Positions 43,339 to 50,363 of a stretch of 60,190 nucleotides of DNA are shown here, piece after piece (the first letter of the stretch is position 1; each line of letters begins with the position of its first letter). The stretch covers positions 1 through 60,190 of the forward strand of contig JAVFAR010000004.1 of the NCBI GenBank assembly GCA_034002365.1. The letters run 5' to 3'. The translations under genes were made by a program, and so were the position numbers. The notes under the pieces are model-generated. The model did not search any database and was not told where the DNA came from. It worked only from the letters and a program-made list of their open reading frames with translations. This stretch comes from Trichloromonas sp034002365 (GTDB lineage: Bacteria; Desulfobacterota; Desulfuromonadia; Desulfuromonadales; Trichloromonadaceae).

Positions 43339-43888
43339 ATTTCTTTCCCCGTGGCTGATGGGGAGCGGCTTCGGGGAGGGCGCCCATCTCGATGCCGTCC
43401 CGGTCAAGTCACCGAACGGACTTCCTTATATTCCCGGGAAAAGCGTCAAGGGTCTGCTGCGCGAAGCCGTTCAGCTCGCCGAAGAGCTGGGTAGGGTTCC
43501 CGAAGAAACCACGCTCAGGCTTTTCGGCAGCAGGGACAAAAACCTCTCCCGGTACGAGACGTCCGAAGGATCCTTGCGCTTCTCCAGCGCCGTATTGGAA
43601 CCGGGCATGGAAACATGGGCCGGAGCCAACCGCCAGGCGGTCCCTCAGCTTTTCATCGCCCTTGCCGCCACCCGCATTGACACCAACGGACTTGCCCACG
43701 ACAAAACCTTGCGCAAGATCGAAGCGGCACTGCCGGTGAGTCTCACCGCCGAGTTGGCTGGTCCGAGTGACGACACCTCGTGGCAGGATCATCTCCGTCT
43801 GGCGTTGCCGCTGTTGCGCCAGGCCGGTTCCCACCGCCACCGGGGGCTCGGCAGGGTAAGCGTCCACATCGAGGAGGTACGGTCATGA
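43313..43888 (+). CDS. cas7: Cas7 (Csm3-like) RAMP subunit
   Basis: A 191-residue RAMP. LSPWLMGSGFGEGAHLDAVP then SPNGLPYIPGKSVKGLLREA is the Csm3/Cmr4 pattern: the Asp at residue 27 sits where these proteins keep the target-RNA-cleaving Asp. It ends with RHRGLGRVSVHIEE. It has its own AAAGGAGG site inside cas10 and overlaps the following RAMP gene as ATGA. It is the likely backbone subunit. Confidence 0.88.
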   Translation: MSTLRLKFEFLSPWLMGSGFGEGAHLDAVPVKSPNGLPYIPGKSVKGLLREAVQLAEELGRVPEETTLRLFGSRDKNLSRYETSEGSLRFSSAVLEPGMETWAGANRQAVPQLFIALAATRIDTNGLAHDKTLRKIEAALPVSLTAELAGPSDDTSWQDHLRLALPLLRQAGSHRHRGLGRVSVHIEEVRS

Positions 43889-45363
43889 AATCCTTTCAGT
43901 ACACCGCCCGGCTCGTGACCGACGCGGTCATCAGCGAACGCTCTTCAACCACCGGCGGTCACCGCTGCCTCGACTATATCCCCGGTGCCTGTCTGCTGGG
44001 GGCCGTGGCCGCGGAGCTCTACGACAGCCTTGGACAGGACGCATTCACTGTCTTCCATTCCGGGAAAGTCCGCTTCGGCAACGGCTATCCCCTGTCCGCC
44101 GCCGGCGAACCGGCTTTTCCGGTTCCGTTTGCCTGGCACACGGCAAAAGGCGAAGAAATGAACGGCTCGGTGACCAACGTCAAGAATCTCTTCCACGCCA
44201 CCGCCGCCCAGCACGACGTATGGGAAAAGGCTGGAGATCAGCAGAAACAGCTGCGCAGCGGCTATTTCACCTTTTCCGGCGCCCATCTTCAGCCCGCGAA
44301 GCGCTACCGCCTGAAGACCGCCATCGACCGGCGGAAAATGGGGATGGCGGAAGAGTCGCAGCTCTATGGCTATGAATCCCTGCAAGCCGGTTCACGTTGG
44401 CATTTTACCGTCGAGTTTGATGATGAGGTCTCAGAAGCTGTGCGGCAGCAAGTGCTCGCGGCCCTCGGCGGCACTCTCCGCATCGGCCGGTCCCGCACCG
44501 CCGAATACGGCGTGCTGGAAACCGCCCTTTGCCCGGTGGCTATCGACCCGCTCCCTCCGGCCGGTCCATCCGACGGTCGGCTTATCATCTATTGTCTGTC
44601 GGACCTCGCCCTCACCGATGAGCAGGGGATGCCGACCCTGGTTCCGGATTTTGGCCTGAGCGGCGTGACATTCGATCCGGCGAAAAGCTTTCTGCGTATT
44701 CGCAGCTATGCCCCCTTCAACGGTACCCGCAGGCGTTTCGATCTGGAACGCCAGGTCATCGGCAAGGGGAGCGTGCTGGTCTATGGGGGCAATCCGGCCT
44801 CGGAGGATCTGCAATCATTTCAGGATCGCACAGCCAAAGGCATCGGCCTGTATCGTCAGGAAGGGCTGGGCAAGATTCTGGTCAATCCGTCCTTCCTCGC
44901 CCAATTCGGGTTTGCTGCGTCCGCAACAGCTAATCTTCCGGTCGCGAAGCACCTCGAACCTCCCGCGTCGAATGCGCCGCTTGCGCAATGGCTGCTTGCG
45001 CGTGCGTCAGCCCAGGAGCAGGCGCGCAAAACCATCGAACAGGTAGAAATGTGGGTTGACGATCTCGTCTCCGGACCCTGTCTGAAAAACAGCCAGTGGG
45101 GACAATTGCGGAATATCGCCTTCTTGAAAACCATTGATGAAATTCGCGAGGGGATTAAGCAACTCTGCACCAAGGGGGTAGCGGAAAAACAGTGGAGCAA
45201 GTCCGTCAAGGTGGACGGCAAGAAAACGGAATACGGGAAATTTCTTGCAGAGACAGTTCTTGCGGAAGGCGTTTCCCTCGAAGCCGCCCGTCAGCGTCTC
45301 TACCACCTGGGGAACCGCATTCCCCGCCGCAGCAATCAGAAAGAACAGCGAGGTGACGCATGA
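43885..45363 (+). CDS. Csx10/Cas5-like RAMP with helical C-terminal extension
   Basis: A 492-residue RAMP. The first 230 residues have the Csx10/Cas5 pattern: IPGACLLGAVAAELYD, SGKVRFGNGYPLSAAG, YRLKTAIDRRKMGMAEESQL, YGYESLQAG and GGTLRIGRSRTAEYGVLE. Residues about 370-492 are mainly helical (QEQARKTIEQVEMWVDDLVS, SQWGQLRNIAFLKTIDEIRE), and could be a fused small subunit (Cas11), since no separate Csm2/Cmr5 gene is present. In III-D variant complexes Cas7, Cas5 and Cas11 occur as one fused chain; here Cas7 is separate and joined only by an ATGA overlap. Confidence 0.75.
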   Translation: MKSFQYTARLVTDAVISERSSTTGGHRCLDYIPGACLLGAVAAELYDSLGQDAFTVFHSGKVRFGNGYPLSAAGEPAFPVPFAWHTAKGEEMNGSVTNVKNLFHATAAQHDVWEKAGDQQKQLRSGYFTFSGAHLQPAKRYRLKTAIDRRKMGMAEESQLYGYESLQAGSRWHFTVEFDDEVSEAVRQQVLAALGGTLRIGRSRTAEYGVLETALCPVAIDPLPPAGPSDGRLIIYCLSDLALTDEQGMPTLVPDFGLSGVTFDPAKSFLRIRSYAPFNGTRRRFDLERQVIGKGSVLVYGGNPASEDLQSFQDRTAKGIGLYRQEGLGKILVNPSFLAQFGFAASATANLPVAKHLEPPASNAPLAQWLLARASAQEQARKTIEQVEMWVDDLVSGPCLKNSQWGQLRNIAFLKTIDEIREGIKQLCTKGVAEKQWSKSVKVDGKKTEYGKFLAETVLAEGVSLEAARQRLYHLGNRIPRRSNQKEQRGDA

Positions 45364-46772
45364 CCAGCACGGCCACGCATCCGCTCCGTTTTATGGCGCG
45401 GACAACCATAGAATTCGAGACCCCTTTCATCATCGGCACCGGTGGCGACGATCTCTTTTTCGACGATGTTTTCGTCGCCGACGGCAACGGATTGCCGGCG
45501 CTGCCCGGTTCCTCCCTCGCCGGTATTTTGCGCCATGCCTGGGCTGAGTCCGGCCGCGGCGAAGGTAACGAACTCTTCGGCTGGCAGGATGGCGACAAGG
45601 GCCACGGCTCCCGTCTGTCCGTTTCCTGGGGCTGCATTCACGACAGCGCCAACCGTCCGGTCGAAGGAATCGTCTATGACCGCAAGCGTCTCGACGATCC
45701 GGTCCTGGCCGAGGCCCGGACCCTTTCCTGGCGCGACCATGTGCGCATCGACCACAAAGGCACCGCCGCCGACAAGGGCAAGTTCGACGAGCGTTCCGTC
45801 TCCGCCGGGCACCGCTTTACCTTCGAGCTTTTACTGGAGGGAACGAGCGAGGACCAGGGCGCATGGAACAACCTCTTGAGCCTGCTGCGATCCGACGCTG
45901 TGCGCATCGGCGGCAAAACCCGACGCGGTTACGGCCAATTTAAGGTCATCAAACTCCTGAGCGGCGTCTTCGATCTGGCGACCGATGAGGGCTTTTCCGC
46001 CTTTTGTGCCCATCCCGTCGCCTTGGCCGACCCTTGCGACCTGCCCGAGAGGTTGGCCGAGATCACGCCACATGGTGGGGAGGAAGCGGTGAGCGCGAGT
46101 TTGCAGCTCAAGCCTGAAAGCTTCTGGATGATCGGCGGCGGTGTCGATTCCGAAGTGGACATGGCGCCCCTCAAGGCCAACCGCATCGTTTGGGAAAACG
46201 GCAAGGGACAGGTCAAGGACAACCAGGTCATCGTCCCCGGCTCGGCCGTCAAGGGGGCCATCAGCCATCGGGTCGCCTATCATTACAACCGGCTTACCGG
46301 AACCTTCGCCGGCAAAGACGTGAACCCGGAAGACCATTCGGGTGAGAACAATCCGGCGGTCCGGGCGCTCTTCGGTTTCTGCAAGAACAGCAAGGACGGC
46401 AAGAACGAAGGACAGCGCGGTAGGGTCATCATCAGCGACCTGTTTGTCACCGAGCCCGAAACCCAGAAAATCATCAACCATGTTTCCATCGACCGCTTCA
46501 CCGGCGGCGCTCGCGTCCTCGAAGGGGCGCTCTTCGATGAAAAGCCTTTTTATGGGGGGCCGGGTTTTGCGCTCGATGTGGTTGTTACCCAACCCGACAA
46601 AATCGAGGACGCCAAGATCCGCCGGGCGCTTGCCGCCGCCCTCGACGACCTCGCCCAGGGACGTTTGGCCATTGGTGCCGGGGCGGGGCGGGGCAACGGC
46701 TACTTCAGGGCCGACGGGGGCGTCAGGTGGGATGAAAACGGAATGAAATGGATCGCGGGAGGTGTGCAATGA
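45360..46772 (+). CDS. Double Cas7 (Cas7-2x) RAMP subunit
   Basis: A 470-residue protein made of two RAMP modules. The first has TPFIIGTGGDDLFFDDVFVA and GLPALPGSSLAGILRHAWAE, with several Asp residues at the cleavage position, and ends GGKTRRGYGQFKV. The second has VDMAPLKANRIVWENG, QVIVPGSAVKGAISHRVAYH, HVSIDRFTGGARVLEGALFD and GAGAGRGNGYF. Two Cas7 folds in one chain are typical for III-D relatives. It overlaps its neighbours on both sides as ATGA. Confidence 0.82.
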   Translation: MTSTATHPLRFMARTTIEFETPFIIGTGGDDLFFDDVFVADGNGLPALPGSSLAGILRHAWAESGRGEGNELFGWQDGDKGHGSRLSVSWGCIHDSANRPVEGIVYDRKRLDDPVLAEARTLSWRDHVRIDHKGTAADKGKFDERSVSAGHRFTFELLLEGTSEDQGAWNNLLSLLRSDAVRIGGKTRRGYGQFKVIKLLSGVFDLATDEGFSAFCAHPVALADPCDLPERLAEITPHGGEEAVSASLQLKPESFWMIGGGVDSEVDMAPLKANRIVWENGKGQVKDNQVIVPGSAVKGAISHRVAYHYNRLTGTFAGKDVNPEDHSGENNPAVRALFGFCKNSKDGKNEGQRGRVIISDLFVTEPETQKIINHVSIDRFTGGARVLEGALFDEKPFYGGPGFALDVVVTQPDKIEDAKIRRALAAALDDLAQGRLAIGAGAGRGNGYFRADGGVRWDENGMKWIAGGVQ

Positions 46773-47233
46773 ACGAGGCGGTGTTGAAACTGCTGAAATC
46801 GGAAACGGGAACCGAGGTTGTTCGCGAAAACCTGAAGACGGAAGTCACTCCGGCAAAGGATGCGAACGAGGTCTGGAGGGCGGTTCGCGAATTCGCCGGT
46901 GAAGAGGGCTGGCTCTGCCTGACCGATAAAGTGCTGAAGATCGATCAACCCAGCGACCTCGATAAATCGCAGGGGCGGGTCATCCTCTCCGGCGAACTGG
47001 TCAAGGGCGCCCGGAGCCTGCATGTTCGCCAGGCGCAAGAAGGCTGGTCGCTTGTTTATCTGAGTGCCGGGCAGGGGGATGAGTGCCTCAAGTTCAACGA
47101 ATCCTTCATCTCCACCGAGGAAGGTCAGGCCGTCCGATTGACCTATGAAGTTTATTGGAAAAGCGACGGAAGCGCCTACGCCCCCCATGCGTTTCGCTTT
47201 ACCGGTTTCGCGAAAGGAGACACCCAGGCATGA
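46769..47233 (+). CDS. Small type III accessory subunit (Csx19 position)
   Basis: A 154-residue acidic-to-neutral protein without a RAMP Gly-loop. RVILSGELVKGARSLHVRQA, EGWSLVYLSAGQGDECLKFN and VRLTYEVYWKSDG suggest a mixed beta fold. Its place between the double Cas7 and the large Cas7 gene, with ATGA overlaps on both sides, is where III-D loci carry csx19. I do not recognise the family from sequence with certainty, so the identity is positional. Confidence 0.5.
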   Translation: MNEAVLKLLKSETGTEVVRENLKTEVTPAKDANEVWRAVREFAGEEGWLCLTDKVLKIDQPSDLDKSQGRVILSGELVKGARSLHVRQAQEGWSLVYLSAGQGDECLKFNESFISTEEGQAVRLTYEVYWKSDGSAYAPHAFRFTGFAKGDTQA

Positions 47234-49476
47234 ACGGCAAACCTTACGGAAAAGGGCAGGGGCAGGGCGGCAATCGTCAGCAAGGAAAAAACCAGGGCGG
47301 CGGCGGACAAGGCGGACAAGCCATCGAGAAAATCACCGCGCCCTACAATTTCGTGCCCTTGTCGAAAAAAGTGTTTTTCCCCGATTGGGCCGGCCAGGTT
47401 TCACACGACGTGCCCTTCTCCGACGGCATCAGCGGTGAACTGGAATGCGAGCTGACCACGCATACCCCCATTTATGTGCGCAACGGCGGCAAGTGGGAAC
47501 ATGACGACATCATGAAAAAGGCAGATGCCCAATCCTTTTTTTACGTCAAGGTCGACGGGCAGAAAAAATTCATGATCCCCGGCACCAGTCTCAAGGGCAT
47601 GCTGCGCAATGTGATCGAAATCGCCTCCTTCGGAAAAATGACCAAGGTCGACGATCATCGCTATGGGGTGCGGGATTTGACTAATCCCGACAAAAAACTC
47701 TATCTCGACCACATGACCGACACCGTGGGACAACGCATCTATAAGTCCAAGGTGAAGGCAGCCTGGTTGAGGATTTGCCCCGAGACGGAACAGTGGAATC
47801 TGATCCCTTGTTCATTTGCCCGGGTAGAACAAGCCGACTTGGTTAATTACCACCCTAGCCGTCCGGAGGGCATTAAGAAGCGCATCTCTGCAGTCAAAAA
47901 ATATGAGCTGTGGGGGGGCAATCTCGATCTGCAGTTCGACCACAACGGCGAGGGTGATCACCGCCACAGTTGCGGCATGCTCCGGTACATCAGGGCCACC
48001 AATGTCGGCAAGGGAAAAATCCGTGGACGCCTGGTTTTTACCGGTCAGCCGGCCGAAAACAGGCGGGACGTTGACCCGAGAAACCACAGCAAGCACATGG
48101 AGTTTATTTTCTTCGGCGAGGAAAACTGCACTTTGCCGGTCGAGGAAAATATCAAAAAGATCAAAAAGGAATTCGAGTTCATCCACTCCGATGCCAACGA
48201 GGTACCCAACGAAGAGTGGGCTTACTGGAAAAGGAAGCTGGCCCAGGGGGAGCGGGTTCCGGTTTTCTATCTGACCAACAAAGACGGTTCACTTCATTCC
48301 ATCGGCCTGGCGATGATGTATCGCCTGCCCTACAAAAACTCGGTGCTAGAAGCCATCCGCAACACTTCCCCCGACCACGGCCACCAGAGCCCCGACCTTG
48401 CTGAAACCTTGTTCGGCTTTGTCGACGGTAACCGGGATGCCTTGAAAGGGCGGGTTACCTTTACCGCAGCCATCGCTACGCAGGCTTCGCAGGCCAACGC
48501 CATCCAGACCGTGCTCGGCGGACCCAAGCCCAGCTATTATCCCAACTACATCGAACAGCCCATCAGCTTGAGTGGCGGGACTAATTATCAGACCTTCATG
48601 GATGACAAATGTCGAATCCGGGGATGGAAACGTTACCCGGTGCGTCTTGCCGATGCCATTCAGGCACCTAAAGGTGTCACCGATAATGTCGACACCAAAC
48701 TCATCCCTCTCAAGGAAGGTGCCAGGTTTGTTTTCCGGGTAAAGATTCATAATCTCAAACCGACCGAACTTGGCGCGGTCGCCTGGGCGCTGACCTGGGG
48801 AAACAACGCGGGTATGCGCCATAGCCTCGGCATGGGCAAAGCCATAGGATATGGCGTAGCGGATATCAAAATCAAAAACGCGAGCCTGCGCGACTTGGCC
48901 GACGCGGTAGTGGACTGGCAGGGCTGCATGAATTCGTTCGTCGAACTTATGGATCGTGAAGTCGGGGGAGGGTGGTTGAAGACCGCGCAGATGGAACAAC
49001 TTCTGGCCATGGCCGACCCTACTGTCAAGCCGCAGTGCGGCGAACTTAAGCATATGGAACTTGCCAAAAAGGATTTCCAAGAGGCCAAAAAAGCCAAGCT
49101 GCGGCTCGAACCCCACGTCAAGCCTACGGCCATATCGGACGATGAGCGCTTCAAAAATCTGAAGCCGCGCCCGGTCGAAAAGGGTCAGGCAAAAGAGCAA
49201 GCCGAGGCTCATGCCCTGACGCCCGCAATGACGAAAATCGAAACGGTTGGCGAAACCTGGACGAAAGTGCGGCTTGGTTACAATCGCGGGCAGAAACTCC
49301 TCTCCGCCCAGACGACCGACGGCCGCAAGGCGGAAGTGCAATTGATCGGAAGCAGCGCCGATCTGGTTCCCGAAGAGGTTCTCAATGCTCTCGCCAAAGG
49401 CAAGAATGTCGAGGCTCAGATCGACGTAGAAAAACTCGGTTCCAAATGGCGGATTACCGGATTCAAACGGTTGTAA
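47230..49476 (+). CDS. Large RAMP protein, TIGR03986-like (Cas7 with insertion)
   Basis: A 748-residue protein. It opens with a low-complexity Gly/Gln tail (about residues 4-33, e.g. KGQGQGGNRQQGKNQGGGGQ), then APYNFVPLSKKVFFPDW, the usual start of this CRISPR RAMP family, and the RAMP loop MIPGTSLKGMLRNVIEIASF. A large insertion (about residues 150-400) separates this from the second half (LFGFVDGNRDALKGRVTFTA, GMRHSLGMGKAIGYGVADIK). The last 70 residues look like a small OB-type domain (WTKVRLGYNRGQKLLSAQTT). It should cap or span the effector complex. It ends the interference gene block. Confidence 0.8.
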   Translation: MNGKPYGKGQGQGGNRQQGKNQGGGGQGGQAIEKITAPYNFVPLSKKVFFPDWAGQVSHDVPFSDGISGELECELTTHTPIYVRNGGKWEHDDIMKKADAQSFFYVKVDGQKKFMIPGTSLKGMLRNVIEIASFGKMTKVDDHRYGVRDLTNPDKKLYLDHMTDTVGQRIYKSKVKAAWLRICPETEQWNLIPCSFARVEQADLVNYHPSRPEGIKKRISAVKKYELWGGNLDLQFDHNGEGDHRHSCGMLRYIRATNVGKGKIRGRLVFTGQPAENRRDVDPRNHSKHMEFIFFGEENCTLPVEENIKKIKKEFEFIHSDANEVPNEEWAYWKRKLAQGERVPVFYLTNKDGSLHSIGLAMMYRLPYKNSVLEAIRNTSPDHGHQSPDLAETLFGFVDGNRDALKGRVTFTAAIATQASQANAIQTVLGGPKPSYYPNYIEQPISLSGGTNYQTFMDDKCRIRGWKRYPVRLADAIQAPKGVTDNVDTKLIPLKEGARFVFRVKIHNLKPTELGAVAWALTWGNNAGMRHSLGMGKAIGYGVADIKIKNASLRDLADAVVDWQGCMNSFVELMDREVGGGWLKTAQMEQLLAMADPTVKPQCGELKHMELAKKDFQEAKKAKLRLEPHVKPTAISDDERFKNLKPRPVEKGQAKEQAEAHALTPAMTKIETVGETWTKVRLGYNRGQKLLSAQTTDGRKAEVQLIGSSADLVPEEVLNALAKGKNVEAQIDVEKLGSKWRITGFKRL

Positions 49477-49489
49477 ACATTCCTTCCTC

Positions 49490-49512
49490 CCCCGTCCGGT
49501 CCCCGGGCGGGG
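49490..49512 (+). promoter_or_regulatory. GC-rich hairpin between interference and adaptation genes
   Basis: CCCCGTCCGG (49490-49499) can pair with CCGGGCGGGG (49503-49512) with one G-T pair, followed by TCTATTTA. It lies in the only sizeable gap between cas10 and cas2 and may weaken read-through into the membrane CARF, RT-cas1 and cas2 genes, or protect the upstream mRNA end. Confidence 0.45.
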
Positions 49513-49530
49513 TCTATTTATGGAGAGACC

Positions 49531-50358
49531 ATGAAGTTAGGCAACAATCCCATTCAGAAGCAACTGCGCTCCGAAATGGTGATCCGGTCGGCGCGGAATT
49601 TCCTCGGCATGGAACACTTCAATTTGATTGCCCTCGGTCTCGCCGTGGCCTTTTTCACTATGGCGGGCTGGATCCCCGACGGTATCACCAACCTGGTTCT
49701 GCCGGGGGGTGACCGGTGGCAAGGTTTCTGTCAGTTAGTATTTGCTGGTGTCGTCTTCGCAACCCTGGGCTGGCTCATCAATCACCAGATCAAAAAAGTC
49801 CACAAGATCCAGGTCCGGGTCGAGGTGCCCGAGGCAACCAAGGTGCTGGTGGTTGTGCTCAGCTCCATCGGGCGCAAGGAGAATGAACGATCCCTGCTTG
49901 AACGACTTGGGGGAGGGCGAGATGTCGCTCGTAGTGAAGTCGATGCCACCTCCTGGGAAATGCCTCTGCTCGCCCTGGAGCACCATCTGACTCGTCTGGA
50001 GCGGCTGGTGGTGGTCACCTCCCAAGGGGACGGCGGATCGCATCCGCAGTTTTCCGCCTTTCAGGCTCTGGTCAAAACGCTCTTTCCCGAATCGCGCTTC
50101 ATTATCGAGGAACTGACCAGCCCCCATCTCAATTTCGAGGATATCGCCGGCGTTCACAAGCTGCTCGACACCTGGTACGAAGAGGCGGCCTCCCGGGGCT
50201 ATGCCGGGGCGGGGGACATCATCACCGATCTCACCGGCGGGCAGAAACCGGCGGGCATCGCCGCCGCCCTGGCAACGCTGGTAGAGGGTCGCAAGTTTCA
50301 GTACGTCAGCACCACCGACAAGAAAGTGCAGTCCTTCGACCTGGTCGTCGGCGACTGA
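49531..50358 (+). CDS. Membrane CARF protein with two transmembrane helices
   Basis: A 275-residue protein. Two hydrophobic helices lie near the N-terminus (NLIALGLAVAFFTMAGWIPD about 31-50 and GFCQLVFAGVVFATLGWLI about 65-83) with a short loop between. A basic linker leads to a CARF domain from about residue 103: KVLVVVLSSIGRKENERSLL, LERLVVVTSQGD and DIITDLTGGQKPAGIAAALA (the TGG-x-K ligand loop), then QYVSTTDKKVQSFD. The layout is like Cam1, the cA4-gated membrane effector, but with a helical hairpin instead of a single helix. No nuclease domain is present. It lies 5 bases before RT-cas1. Confidence 0.8.
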   Translation: MKLGNNPIQKQLRSEMVIRSARNFLGMEHFNLIALGLAVAFFTMAGWIPDGITNLVLPGGDRWQGFCQLVFAGVVFATLGWLINHQIKKVHKIQVRVEVPEATKVLVVVLSSIGRKENERSLLERLGGGRDVARSEVDATSWEMPLLALEHHLTRLERLVVVTSQGDGGSHPQFSAFQALVKTLFPESRFIIEELTSPHLNFEDIAGVHKLLDTWYEEAASRGYAGAGDIITDLTGGQKPAGIAAALATLVEGRKFQYVSTTDKKVQSFDLVVGD

Positions 50359-50363
50359 CGTTC

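Noticed and set aside
43313..49476. A single-protein type III-E (gRAMP) effector
   Set aside because: The RAMP units are separate genes with their own start codons, and Cas10 is present with an intact GGDD.
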